A stretch of 64,000 nucleotides of DNA from Spirodela intermedia (lineage: Eukaryota; Streptophyta; Magnoliopsida; Alismatales; Araceae), in the NCBI GenBank assembly GCA_902729315.2, contig LR746274.1, positions 2,631,037-2,695,036 of the forward strand. The letters are read 5' to 3'. The notes beneath the pieces were generated by a model that saw only the letters and a program-made list of their open reading frames with translations, was not told the origin of the DNA and searched no databases. This document shows, one piece after another, positions 1-12,700 of this stretch. The position numbers were made by a program, and so were the translations under genes. How positions within the stretch are numbered: position 1 is the stretch's first letter; the number at the start of each line of letters is the position of its first letter.

Positions 1-2263
1 TGGCCTAATGGAGTGTTGTATAATTACAGCTATCAGCATCCCTCAAATCAATTGTTTGATTTCTATCTTTTGGATATGAGAGTAGTAAAATGACACAATA
101 TTTATCAATTTTGTGTTCTGGTTTCATTGTGACTATGTGATTCACTTCACAAATTAGAAATAACTTGATTTATTCATCAAGTACTTTTGAATATTGAGCT
201 TATATTTAGTCATTGAGACCTATTGCATTCTCATGTGTCTTGTAGTTGAGTTCAACCATCTTGGTCAATTAATAAGGCTCAAAATGACCTATTCCTTTTG
301 TATGGCCATTCAAAGAGTTTAGAGAAAGATGTCAGCCCACTAAAAATGGCATATGTTTAAATCATGACTATTATTTCTATTAGGAGGGACATTGTAAATT
401 TTTCAAAATCTAGTTTGATATTTTTCATGGCACACATATTTCAAGCCTATCACCTTATCCATTGTGACGAAAGAAAGAGTGAAGAAGTCTTATGTGATTT
501 TGAATGCTTGAGTTTTCAGTGTCATGCTCTAACATATGCCCATGTTTGGAACCTTTTCCCTAATTCACTTGGTGACCAAGAAATTTAGAGTAATAATGAT
601 TTGAAATTATAGTGTATGGGTTACTTTAAGAAATATGAAAGTAAAATAAGCTTTAATATCTATGAGTATAATTACTAAATACATATGAATTTTTTCATAG
701 AATTTGGAGGTGTCATTTGAAGAGTCTTATGTAAGAGCATTCAAAGTAACTTGTAGATTTAGTAAAATTTCTCTTTGCTCTTAATGTTTTCTGATTCTTC
801 TACTTTGACTTTTATAAGTGACTCTTCATATATGACTATGATTTGTAATTTCCATTTACAACAATGACCAAATAACTATTTTCATTATTACAAAAAATAT
901 AGACTTTGGATACATCTGAATTAAATCTTTAGAGCAAGGTGGATATCTATGGTAAAGTTGTCATTAATATTTGTTTGTCATGAAATGAAAGCTTTCTTGA
1001 AACTTTTGATACTTTAGAGCTTGATCTTTACCTTCTAACCTAAGCACATGACTACGTCAAAGTCCCATAAGTTTTATTAGGTAGACTTCCAACATAATAT
1101 CATCTCTTAGGCCAATATAGAAAGTCTCTATAAGATTTTTTTTGACATGTAACTTGTTAGAAATCTCATAAGTTTAAACTCATTGTAATATTTTGTGACC
1201 ATGCCTCTTTGTTTAATTTTTAGAAATCTTTGACATAGAGAACTTAACCAGTTAGAGTTGAACTGAATCATTTCAAGAGCCATCATCATCTAAATTATTC
1301 ATCAATTTAAATTATATAAGAAACTTCTCTTTGAAGTTAACCTTAGTTGTCATGAGTTTTTCTATCAATCTCAACTTACACAAAGAAAAATAGTTTCACT
1401 TATAACATAGTTTTTTAGATATTGTTCATTGAATAGGAACATGTCTTACTTTTACTTGCCAAGCCAAGACTCAAAACAAACATCTAATCTAGTGAGTGTT
1501 TCCATGTGAGACGTTGCTCCACCTAGGTGAGCCTAATTCTTGATCTCCAACCTCCTCATGTAATGGAACAAAATAATATTGACTAGTGTCTCCTTGGGGC
1601 GTGTTTGTCCAAACCCAAGGAGCAAGATGGTGTTGTGGTTCTTAGAGCATATAGAAAATATGCTCCAACTAATATTTGACGAACAAAATCTCATTGCATG
1701 TCTCTATCTCTTACAATCATTACTCATTGAAGGGCCGAAAGATCCTTGAATCTAATGATGAGGCTCTAATAAAGGGCAATTTTTTTTTGTCATATGTCCC
1801 CAAGCTTATTCTTAATACTCTTCGCTCTCTTTTCATTGGGTTTGAGTGTCATTGCTCTTATATGAATATGATAGGCTCCCTTCTCACTTATATTAAAGTG
1901 AAAGTGAGATGGCAAATATGATATCAAGAGGATGTTGGAGCACTGCTAATAGATGAGACCCTCCACTCATCCATCAGATCAAGAGAGAGGATGGACATGT
2001 GATCTCAAGAATATACATAAAGGTATAATAGAAAAATGATAATTCTATTAGACAATGAGAGAAAATAATAAAGCTACTTTAATGAGAGAGGTGAGACAAG
2101 TAGAGATAAAGAGATACATACTATTTAAAATGGTCAATCTCTAAGACAATATTTGAGTTCCTCTTGTCGAGTTTGGACGGTCATCTTCTTATTGTTATCT
2201 TAGTTGAGCAACTTCCACCTCTCCTACTTTAGTGTCCTTAATAGTCACTTATTCATGTGACAG

Positions 2264-2380
2264 TCAAGATCTCTTATGTCATGAGAACAATAGGAATGTG
2301 AGTATTTTATCAAAATTCTTATTTCTTGTCCTTCTCCAAAAAGAGATGAATGACCATCATAATAACATAAGAGATCTTGA
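2264..2380. repeat. inverted repeat, perfect 16-bp arms
   Basis: The 16 bases at 2264-2279 (tcaagatctcttatgt) are the exact reverse complement of 2365-2380, with an 85-base spacer. The flanking bases pair only partly. It may be a remnant of a foldback or MITE-type element; no target-site duplication is clear. Confidence 0.7.
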
Positions 2381-3021
2381 TATTTCATGTCCTCCAATCT
2401 ATGATGGTGAAGGTTTGGTGAAAGAAATGAGGAGATGTACATAATAAAATAAAAAATAAATTTTTTATTGTCATGAGATGTTATTTTGATATACTTGGTT
2501 AAATGAAGGTACTTACAACTTATTTAGAATATTTTCCTCACTCTCACTCATCATTTCTACTCAAATCTCAAGGTCTCCTCATTTAACCTGATTAAATTTG
2601 TCAAAAGAGTTGAAATTGAATTCAATAAGAAAATTATAAGCAAAAAATTTGACCTCCTATCTTGAGGAATCTTCACTTCAATTAAGAAATTATTCATCAA
2701 CTCTTGGCATCTTTTATTGGCATCCTTGACCTCAAATATGCTACTATTACTACTCCCAAATTATGCCTCCCTTCTCACTTTATTGATCTTCTAATGTCCC
2801 ATTTATTTATTCATCAATGTGACTAGTTTGATCACCTACCGAATTCAATTACCTTTCTACTCCATAACATTCTTAATGAGATTGAAATCAATTTTAGTTT
2901 TATTCTCCTGTTGTAGATGAGACATATCTTTCAACATCCTACAATAGTACCTCTACCCTTCATCATTATATTTATACTTTAGGTTTTATTTTTGTGGTGT
3001 GAAACATTTTTAAGTCATCCT

Positions 3022-3069
3022 CATGATGTCATTGATTGTGATATTTTTATCACAATCGATGATATCATG
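3022..3069. repeat. near-perfect hairpin, 21-nt arms, 6-nt loop
   Basis: The left arm at 3022-3042 begins catgatgtcattg. It pairs with the right arm at 3049-3069 at 19 of 21 positions around an attttt loop. This is a much longer stem than expected by chance in this AT-rich DNA. It could be a tiny foldback element, a terminator-like fold or a chance palindrome from repeat decay. A mature small-RNA hairpin would normally have longer flanking pairing. Confidence 0.75.
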
Positions 3070-6000
3070 TTCCATGATATGACTCTTTCATGAAACAATT
3101 AAATCATTTTTTTCTCAACTCTTTCATCATATTCTACATCTCTTCCTCTCTTCCACTAAATTGTCACCACCTTCTTCTCAAAACTCTTCACTTTTCTTGA
3201 TAACCTTAACGACTAGGTGAAGTAAATTGAAGAGAGGGTGAGGATACTTGAAGACAAAATTGACTTGAGTGAGCATATATTTTCCTTTATGGTTTCGTTC
3301 CATGATGTATCTTTTTAATGAAACAAAAAGGCAGAGAAAATTGTAGAAAAATGTTAACCAACTAAGTTAGAGCATATATAAAAATGGGACAACAATAAGG
3401 GTGAAAAAAATTGCTTTGTTTCATGTTTTTTTTAATGTCAAAGTTTATATTCACTTATCTTTGACAATTCGTACTAATTTTTCAATGATTTTAAAAATAT
3501 CAAAAAATAAGAGATTGTTCATTTAAGTGATCTGAATGTTAACAAAATTAATTCCATAAACTAAGTATGAAAAGTTGTCGTAAAATATGTTTAGATAAAA
3601 TAATTTCTAAATCAAGATCTAAATTATTTGATGTAATTTTTGTTGTTATTTTAAATGCATTTTTCAGGCCTCAAATGAATAAAAGAATTATCAAAGATCA
3701 CATGCATAATGTTGTCAAATCATACCTATATAAGTCATTTTAAAGTAAAACTAGAGAAGAGAGAAAATAGACCAAAAAGTATTTCACTCACAATGTTGAT
3801 CTACTATAAAATTTTGACAATTCATTATACTCAAAAGAGAAATATTACACAAAGACGACACGTATCCAACTTGACTAAATAGTATGTCTGGTGGTAAACA
3901 AAGCTAACATGTCACTTAGGAACTCTTAATAATTTGACAAGTGATATGTGACAAAGAGATTGTTGATTGGTGATGAAACAAGTGACACAAGAAAAATGTG
4001 GCAGCCATATTTGACAAGAATAAACAATCATAACATGCCAAAAGACCTAGACAAAGTGAAAGTTTGTGATCCATCAAAACATTTTGAGGAGACACTCTAC
4101 AAGATCACAACAATGTGTTAATTCATGTGTCAACACAAAAAATCTTTGACTGGTTAGATTTCACTCATTTGAATTTCAATAGTTATTTTTTTTTGTTCTA
4201 TAGAAAGCCCTTCAAACAAACTTCTAAATATTTCTCACCTTTAAAATTTTCATTAATTTAGTCATCCATATAACCAAGAGAAAATTTAAAGGTAAGCACA
4301 TGCATGCTCAAACTTATTCTTTTGTTTAGCTCATCTTCATTAGCAAGAAAGCCTCCATTTTAGAATCTTGATGTCTTAGTAAGTGTTCATATGTAAAGGC
4401 ATTTTGAGAGTGTTGGTAACGTCAATAAATAAGTAAGCTAATGTTTTAGAGTCTAATGTGGGGTGAGAGTCTTGTAAACACTATAATATAAAAGAAAATT
4501 ATATATTTCATAAATTTCAGTTATAATTCCACAAGGTAAAATAATAGAAATGAAGGATATGAATCTTTTTAAAGTGGATGTCGACCCTAAAAAGGTTGAA
4601 CTTTTTTATGTTCAAGATGTGTTAGAATTTAACATGCGACTCATTATGTTGATTGATAAGAATCTATTTCAACAAAAGTTGAAAAGTATGAAGACATGAT
4701 TTTATTCAAAATTATAAAAATAATTTTAAACACATTTAAAATTGATAAAGCACTTTAGAAACCCAATTCAGCCCCCCTTTTGGTATACTTGCTAGTCTAT
4801 TAGGAACTTAATACAACTCACTTATAATCTTAACCCTTTGTTATCTTGTTAATAAAATAGCTTTCACTTTCCTTATTATTACATAATATACATGCCTCAT
4901 ATACACCCAAGGTCTAAACCATCACATGAGCTTTCATTCAAAATGTTTCTTAGATAAAGTTTAGTAATGTTAAAACCACCACTTCTAGTAATTTGAGCAT
5001 GCAATGCAAATTGGTGACTAATGAAGTTATAATCTAAGTATTTTGAAGAAAAAAAAGTTCATCCAACTCTCAAGATAAGTCGAATGGCTTTTTTTCTCTC
5101 TTAATATTTTATAAAGCTTGTTTTTTCTTGAAGTTTATTTCCTCGACAAATTTTATTACACACATTGAAAAACATGTTCAAGGTTGACACATAAATTTGG
5201 TTAGAAATGCAAGCTTTGGAAACTCAGTCATCTTAGAATTAGTCATATTCTTTGAAATTTTGATGAAATTGAATCATATTATAGAATTTTAGTGCTCCAA
5301 AAATATCTTAACATGACTTAAGTGCTGAGTTTATCCAATCTGAAGACAAGAAAATGCACAATATCTTATAATATATTCAATGAAAAGAAAATAGTTGTAA
5401 CACGTAAATATGGTCATTCTTCTCAACCAAGGTAGATAATTGTTATCTAGGAGATATCTATCAAGCATTTTTTTTTCCATCTTAAAGATGGTAGACTTCT
5501 ACACTCACTATATTCAAAGGTGAGATGAAAAGTTGGTATGAGACTTCTCATCTTGCATTAGAAAATTACTTTTCATGCTCTAATTTACAACACATTAAAA
5601 TTAGCATTATTATTTGGTTATTTACATATCATTTGCTACATTATAGCCCTAAAAAGAGAAATTCATAACCCAAATCACTTAGCCCTCTTGCATTTTTTAC
5701 CAAAGAACAAGTAGTAAAAGTTTGAACAACCATAGCCAGGTCTATTCCCTCATTAGGTAAAAGATAGAGCTGCACATGTCATATAAAATACAAAAATCAC
5801 CCTCCCAAGATGTTAGGAATAATAAATATACATAGTCATTACAAGAAAGTCACTTTCCATGTGTGGGTGTGTTTTTGTTTTTATCATTACCTAGTTTTTT
5901 TTAATCGTAGGTAAATAAATTTCATTTATCTTCAATTTTTTCCCCTAAGAACAAAAGAAACCCCATTGAATTTATGTTCCTAGGGAAAATAAACCTTCCA

Positions 6001-6508
6001 TAGTCTTGGGAGACAAATTTTGTTTGATCATTTATTCTTTGCTCTTTGATGAGTGATTATTAGGACATCACTTGCATTTTCATCAATTAATGTGTTTTAG
6101 TTGACCTACTAGTGATTAGGACTGTTTAAATAACACACTCTCTTCACCACTTGTTATCAAAAATTAGTTTGAAGTAAATCATCATAACCCAGCTGCCCCT
6201 TTTTTCTCTGGTCAACTCTTTCCTTTGATTGATATCACTAAAGGAAAAACTAATTTGAAGGGTCTGACTAGGACCATCCTTTGTATTGTAATAATTTATT
6301 GATGTGCATGATCATTCATCTCATATATTCCTCTTATGGTACCATGGGAAACATCACCAAGTATCTATGAGGCGTGGAATACGCCCAAATCAAGCAAGAA
6401 ACTGACCAGCCCCACAGAGTGTTAGTTAACATTCTAAGTCATAAAAAAATTAAATACTCCTTTTTTTTGTTCTTCAGCCGAATTAATTAATCAAATTTCG
6501 TCAATAAT

Positions 6509-6518
6509 TTTAAATATA
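6509..6518 (+). promoter_or_regulatory. possible TATA box for the GH5 gene
   Basis: The string taaatataag lies about 100 bases before the ATG at 6619, a plausible distance for a plant core promoter with a short leader. It is the best TATA-like sequence there, but the DNA is AT-rich and no start-site data are available. Confidence 0.3.
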
Positions 6519-6618
6519 AGAGACTAAGGAATTGGGCAATCGACGATCTTCACGCCAATTTTTCTGATCCACCTTCCTGTTCAGGAAGTCCCTCCGCCAG
6601 TGGAGAGGCTCCGCCGCC

Positions 6619-8569
6619 ATGGGGTGGGCGGCGCCGCTTGTCTTCTGTTTCGTCCTCGCTGCTTCGCACCTCATCATCCCCCTCCACCGCCTCCGCTCCG
6701 CCGCCTCGCCGCCCCTCTACACGGACTCCCGCTGGCTCGTCGACGCCGGCGGCCGGCGGGTGAAGCTCGCCTGCGTCAACTGGGTAGCCCACATGGAGCC
6801 GATGGTGGCGGAGGGCCTCGGCAAGCAGCCCCTCGCCGCCATCTCCGGCCAAATCGCCGCCATGGGCTTCAACTGCGTCCGCCTCACCTGGGCCCTCTTC
6901 ATGCTCACCAACGACTCCCTTTCCTCCCTCACCGTCGTGGAGTCCCTCCGGCGACTCGGCCTCGCCGAGTCCGCCGCCGGCGTTGAGGTCAACAACCCCA
7001 AGTTGGCCCATCTCTCCGTCGTCCAGGCCTTCCAGGTCAGATGTTCCTGGAGATGATCATCGGGATCGTTGTTTTTTCCTTTGTGTGTCTGGATCTGTGG
7101 TGCTTCTTCTGCCCTAATTTCGTACCCATGGATTAGGGATTGCAGGAGGTGGTGTCCAGTTTAGCCAGGAACGATGTCATGGTCGTGCTGGACAATCAGA
7201 TCAGCAAGCCGGAGTGGTGCTGCAGCAAGTTCGACGGCAATGGCTTCTTCGGCGACGAGTTCTTCGACCCCGGCGAGTGGCTGAGGGGGCTCTCTCTAAT
7301 GGCGGCGCTGTTCAATGGGTCGAGCTCCGTCGTAGCCATGAGCCTGCGGAACGAGCTCAGAGGCCCTCGCCAGAACCTCACCGACTGGTACAGGTTCCGC
7401 CCTAAACCTCGAACCCTCTTCAAATCTTCCCCACCTTCCTTCTCCAAATCCTCTCTTCGCTGTAGATATATGCAGATAGGCGCAGAGGCGGTGCACTCTG
7501 CGAATCCCGACGTTCTGGTGATCCTCTCGGGGCTAGACTACGACAAGGACCTGAGCTTCCTCGCCGAGAAGCCGGTGGAGCTCTCATTCTCCGGGAAGCT
7601 GGTCTTCGAGCTCCACTGGTACGGCTTCTCCGACGACGGCGACTGGGAGAGGGGAAACCCTAACGAGGTCTGCGGGAGCGTGGTGGGCAACTTGACAGAG
7701 AGAGGGCTCTTCCTGCTCGAACAGGGCCACCCTCTGTTCCTCAGTGAGTTTGGGCTGGACCAGCGGGCCCTTTCCCTCGCCGACGCCCGCTTCTTGAGCT
7801 GCTTGACGGCCATGGCGGCGGAGCTCGACCTCGACTGGGCGCTCTGGGCTTTGCAGGGCAGCTACTACCTCAGAGAAGGCACTCTGGCTTACGACGAAAC
7901 CTACGGGATCCTCACCTGGAGCTGGTGCGAGCCTCGGAATTCGTTCTTCTTGCCCAGAATCTCCACCCTGCAATCTCCCCTGCGAGGTAACTTAACTTTC
8001 TGCTCGGATCGTCTTCTTCCCTGGTTTTAGGTTAAAACAGAGAGCTTCCTGCTACAGGTCCAGGTCTCTCTGAGAACTCCGAGTTCCAGATGATCTTCCA
8101 CCCATCGACGGGGCAGTGCATCTTGAAGAACCCTAAAACAAACGAGCTCGAACTGGGCTCCTGCGCCGACACCGAGGCCTGGAGCTTCCAAGGAGGAAGC
8201 CTGGCGATGGAGGGTACAGAGCTTCATCTGCTCGCCGACGGCGTAGGCGAGCCGGCCAGAGTAGGTCCTAGTGGCGGCTGCGGCGGCTCGATCTGGCGGC
8301 TGATATCCGACTCGAAGATGCACATCGCCACCACGCTTGCCAACGATGGAGGAACCACGGTGTGCTTGGATGCGGGGGCCGAAGCGGGCGGCGGCGGCGG
8401 TGTCGTCACCAATCTCTGCAAGTGCCTGACCAAGGAGGAGCTCCCCTGCGACCCACAGAGCCAGTGGTTCAAGGTCGTGAGCAGCACCAGGAGCCTGCGA
8501 TGGCGGCGGCGGCCTCTCGCTTCCCATGGCGGAGCTTCTGGTAGAAGAACTTGGATAGCCACAGATTAG
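6619..8569 (+). CDS. secreted glycoside hydrolase family 5 (cellulase-like) protein
   Basis: Four exons: 6619-7035, 7146-7393, 7466-7986 and 8058-8569, giving 565 residues with all phases matching. An N-terminal hydrophobic stretch (about residues 5-22) looks like a signal peptide, so the protein is probably secreted or apoplastic. The middle matches the plant GH5 group: NWVAHMEP near residue 53, the acid/base Glu in SLRNE (E209), and the nucleophile Glu in LFLSEFG (E316). The C-terminal part carries the beta-trefoil-like (ricin B-lectin-type, sugar-binding) features usual in this group, including a QSQW motif. The family hydrolyses beta-linked glycans; the substrate of the plant group is not settled. 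Intron 2 is 72 nt, frame-preserving and free of stops. The last 25 residues are Arg-rich and I do not recognise them. Start chosen at the first ATG giving a signal peptide. Confidence 0.9.
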
Positions 8570-9111
8570 GAGATAGAGGATGGATGATGCAACAAGCCCG
8601 TTGACCAACGTCGCTTTTTCATTTCTATCGGTTGAAGGGTAATATTGTCATCTCGTGGACAATTATGGGGGCAGAGAGGAAACCTCTCAAAGCAAATAAA
8701 TTGGGCGCAACGGAAATCAGTCATGGAGTTCGCAGCTGCCACCAACTCCACCTGGCCGCCAAAGACCAAGTATTTATCACGCCCAACAGCGCGTTGACCA
8801 GCATTGATGAGTGAGAGAGAGCACTTTTCTCTGGGTTTCCCCTGGCTTTTTCCATATTACGCAAATACCTCAATTGTGCACGTAATCAGCGATGGACCAG
8901 GGATCCGGACCATTCCGCCTAACAAGGGGTGTAGGACACATTATCAAATACGCTGGTAAGGCGTAGATGTAAATTTCATTTTTTTTAGGTTAATTCATAA
9001 TTCATAATATGTAGAGGGATCTCAGTCTAAAAGAAATGAAACGACAGAGAAGAACGAACTACTAAAGGGCTGCCTTCCTTCCTGCCGAGTGAAAGAACTT
9101 GCTCCCTGTTA
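8570..9111. other. intergenic spacer and probable GH5 3' end
   Basis: No gene recognised. An AATAAA at 8695-8700, 126 bases after the GH5 stop, is a candidate polyadenylation signal. The rest should hold the 3' untranslated region of the GH5 gene and the promoter of the small gene at 9112. I see no convincing TATA box. Confidence 0.5.
8695..8700 (+). terminator. candidate polyadenylation signal (AATAAA)
   Basis: A canonical AATAAA lies 126 bases downstream of the GH5 stop codon, a usual distance in plants. No transcript evidence is available. Confidence 0.4.
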
Positions 9112-9600
9112 ATGGCTTCATACCGGATGAGGCTCTCCTACCAGAAGCTGAGGAAGGGGCGAGCAGAGCTCGAAGGTGGCCTGGAAGAGGAGGACGAAGA
9201 AGAGGGCGGCGGTGGCGGCGGACGGAGGGAAGACCCGCCGCAAAGAGCGGCGGCGGCCTCCCGGAGGAGCGGCGGGTGGCTACGACTGGGCTGGCGGCGG
9301 CGGAGGAAGGGGAGTCGGCGGTGGCGGCGGCTGAGGATCCTCCGGCTTCTGAGGAGGAAGGCGGGTTTGGTGAGGGCGTCCCTCAGACGGGTGGTGAGGA
9401 GGTTCAAAGAGGGCAGCTCCCAGTTTGGGGATCTCTTCGCCGGGAACTACCTCTTCGTTCAGGTCACCCCGGCCCCTCTGCGTCACCCCCAGCTAAAGTC
9501 CTCCCCCGCGGCCCTGCCGTGGGCCACCGGAACTGAGCCGCAACGGGCACAGAATCCCCCGGGAACCACCTCTCCGTTCCGGTCACCGCCGCCCCTCTGA
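9112..9600 (+). CDS. small arginine-rich plant protein, unknown function
   Basis: A single frame of 162 residues beginning MASYRMRLSYQKL. It then has a Glu/Gly-rich stretch, an Arg-rich block (about residues 55-97), and a motif FGDLFAGNYLFVQVTP ending near residue 118. I recall small uncharacterised plant proteins with an MxSYRM start, an Arg-rich centre and a GNYxFxQVTP ending; they normally stop a few residues after that motif. Here a 119-bp tandem duplication runs through the end of the gene. The frame reads on for about 40 more residues and stops in the second copy, so the tail is probably new. A downstream ATG choice is unlikely because the N-terminal motif is conserved. An unannotated splice at CAG|GTCACC near 9461 cannot be excluded. 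The gene converges on RGLG (stop at 9822). Confidence 0.6.
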   Translation: MASYRMRLSYQKLRKGRAELEGGLEEEDEEEGGGGGGRREDPPQRAAAASRRSGGWLRLGWRRRRKGSRRWRRLRILRLLRRKAGLVRASLRRVVRRFKEGSSQFGDLFAGNYLFVQVTPAPLRHPQLKSSPAALPWATGTEPQRAQNPPGTTSPFRSPPPL

Positions 9601-9660
9601 GTCACCCTCGAGACAAAACCCTCCGCCGCGGCGCCGCCGTGGGCCGCCGGAACGGAGGCC
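9442..9660. repeat. 119-bp tandem duplication across a gene end
   Basis: The sequence from 9442 (gggaactacctcttcg) recurs from 9561 (gggaaccacctctccg). They align over about 100 bases, including the shared strings gtcacc, cccctctg, gccgtgggcc and gccggaac. The period of 119 is not a multiple of three, so the copies are read in different frames. The second copy supplies the TGA at 9598-9600. Confidence 0.85.
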
Positions 9661-9821
9661 TGCCTTCGTGTTAAGCTCTCCAAAGAAGCGAAAACATCTC
9701 GACATGGTTTCAACTCTCAGCCAACAATTTATAATAGATGCATTTATTACTCTATGTTTGTATGTTTGTATGTTTGTGTATGTACGCATGCAGATTTCCT
9801 TGGCACGTGCGGTGTTCTTGC

Positions 9822-10059
9822 TCAGTACAGGCGGATCCTCGTGTGGATGTCCTCTCGGCAGATGGGGCAAGAGTACAGGTTCTCTCCGCAATCGCAGCAC
9901 GTCTGAAAAAAAACAGAAATAAATATAAATAATCCAATTTGCGATCGAAATTCCCCCCAAAAAATTGGGGTTTTCTTTCCCTTGTTCCCGGAGAACTGAG
10001 CGTTTTTTCCCTTTTTTACGTGGGACTTCTTCGGTTCCAATGCCCCAGGAAGAGAAAGT

Positions 10060-10115
<56 letters not shown>

Positions 10116-11637
10116 TATAGAGTTCAAGTGATCATGAGCAGACAATCTAGAGAGAGAATCGTCCGAGAAAATGATCACTTTTTCCTCTTCTTTTTTTTGC
10201 AGGATTTATGGAGTTCGTATGAGCAGGAACAGAAAATATCGAGGAGAATTCGCCCAAAAACCTTCGGCATTTTAATGCAGAAATTAAAAAACTTGTAGGT
10301 TTCTAACGTGAACCCAGGAACACGAAATCTGGGGAGAAAATTCGTCCGAAATTTCTGCACATTTTTTTCAAGAAATTCCAAAAAATTTCATAAAATGCTG
10401 AGCATTATCTTGGTAAGATTTCCTTAATTTCTCTAACATGCAGGAACAGGAAATGCAGAGAGAAATTCTCCAGAAATAATCGAGCTTTTTCATTCAGAAT
10501 TTCTCTATTTCCGATGAAAAATCAAACATTTTCTCTTTTTTGTTTTGAAGAATTAATTCAGCTCTGACTACCCGGAACTTCAAGGAAGAAAGAACACGTC
10601 GGTTCGTCGTCTCACCTGGTGGCCGCACTGAAACGCCAGGTTCTTCTGGGAGGCCAGGCAAATGGGGCAGAGCTGTCCAAGAAAGAACAATACCCATCAC
10701 AGGAAAGGCGCACGTCACAAGGTCTTCAATAAACTAAATCTATATACATATGAATCATGCATATTTTTTAACCATAAAAGGTAAAATTCAGGGAGTTGCA
10801 GAAGAAAAATGGAGGAGAGGAGGGGCGGGGGAGGATTACATTAGTTTCCCAAGGGGAGCTCGAAGTGGGCGGTGGTGTGGCGGGCGGTGCGGCCCGCAGC
10901 TGGAAGCTGGTGGACCGAGAGGAGGTCTTCGAGCCGCCGAAACCCGCCACCATGGACGGCGGCGGGAGCGGAACCCGGTCGGGAGCTTGCCCCGTTGACT
11001 GGCTGAAGGAGAAAGAACAACTCATTGAGATCACAGAGCTTCCCCAATTGGGCAAGCTGTATAGAAACACTAGAATTACCCGAGGAACCCCATCTCCAGT
11101 GTAGCCTTGTACTGGGAGGGTATCTCCATCAGGGCCGAGAGGGCGAACTCCGCATCCTTCTTCAGCTGGGGGATCCTCTTCGACATGATCTCCGTGAAGT
11201 TCACAAACTGCAACGAAAGTCAACGGGCCGATTCAGCAAGTGGAGAAAGAGAACTCCGAAGAACGAGGGGTTGAATTGATTGATCTGATCACCTGGAAAT
11301 TGTCGAATGCCCGGGAGGGGATGTTGTCGTCGAATTCCCTCATCATGTCCCACGGCCCATCCCCGACCCCAACCAAGACAATGGATAGTGGGAACCCGCT
11401 GCGACAAGTCAAAAGCGAAAAGTCAGCACACGAGAACCACCCCCCCTTCCATTTCCTCCTCTTGTGATCTGAAAGTCAGCCCAGAGAGCTCCAGTGTACC
11501 TGGCCCTCACAATGGCGTCGACGGTTTTCTGCTCCTGCATGCTCAGCTGACCGTCCAAGGTATCGACGCTCCGTGTGACCTGCAACCATCCGGCATCACC
11601 CGAAAAGTCAACCACGGCCCCTTCAGAAAGGGGAGGT

Positions 11638-11688
<51 letters not shown>

Positions 11689-12659
11689 TGCCCGTCGGCG
11701 ATTATCAGCAAGACATGGTACTGCCCCCCGCTCTGCTCCACGATGGTCATCGCCATTTCGACGATCGGGGCGAAGGAGGTGGGGCCTGCCGCAGAAAAGG
11801 AAGGGAGGAAAAGTCAACCATGCCGGCCTCTCTCCATGGCCACAAGAACAAACCAGAGGGGAAAGAGAGAGAGAGAGGATGGTACCGGCCAGCCGCAGCC
11901 GGGGGGCGATCTCCCTGTACCGGGACAGGACCTCCTCGAAGCCATTACAAGACCTCTCATCAGGGAAGAAGCTGAAGACATCCTGGTCATGCGTCGTCGC
12001 TGCCATTTTTTCAAGAAGATGAGCGGCGCCAATTCATCCCCGAATCATTAATTAAGAAGAAGAAAAAAAGAAATCTTTCAATCCCTGGTTTTACCATCGC
12101 CGAAGCCGAAGCAGGGGATCAGATTATCCTCGTCGAAGGCGGAGAGCGTCCGTCCGATGATCGAAATCGCCTGCTCGTAGGGGTTCTGGACATCCCCGAT
12201 GCTGTGCAGGCACTGACGGTTGAAGGAGTTTCTCCCTGCAAGCAAAATGGGATCAGAAGGGTCTTTCCCCATCTGGGGTGGGCACGGCATGCCGGATGTC
12301 TCGGCCCGGTCAAACCTAGCCACTCGTTGCTCTTAGTGAAGTCAACGCCCACGATGAGATTCGAAGACTCCAGCCCGGCTCTCGCCAGCGCCTCGGTGAC
12401 CTGAAGATTTATCCCAAAGTTATTGAAAAAAGGTCTCAAAGTTGTCCATTTTTTTTCTGTAATTTATTGAGAAGAATCGGCCCCTCTGGTTATCAGAAAA
12501 TTGGTCAAACCAATCCGAAAATTTCTGATCTTGGTGTTCTTTTATAGAAAAGTTTCAATTTTCTGTGTCTGGGTTGAGGCAGGATGTTGAAATTCTTCAA
12601 ACAGGTAGAGGGCATTGAGGGAATCAAGCCTTGGGAAAAATGGCGGACTGGTTAATCCC

Positions 12660-12700
<41 letters not shown>

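Larger units (their letters stand above)
1..6500. other. gene-poor AT-rich intergenic region
   Basis: No reading frame here looks like a real gene. Frames are short, AT-rich and lack recognisable motifs. I saw no protein domain, no tRNA and no intact transposon. Structure that can be seen is limited to short inverted and direct repeats, notably the foldbacks at 2264-2380 and 3022-3069. A related 29-base motif beginning ttccatgat occurs near 3069 and again near 3298. The region is probably decayed repeat-derived DNA; a repeat-library search would decide. Confidence 0.6.

Noticed and set aside
6550-7011. Long reverse-strand frames opposite the GH5 first exon
   Set aside because: They are antisense shadows of a GC-rich exon; the forward frame carries GH5 motifs and the catalytic residues.
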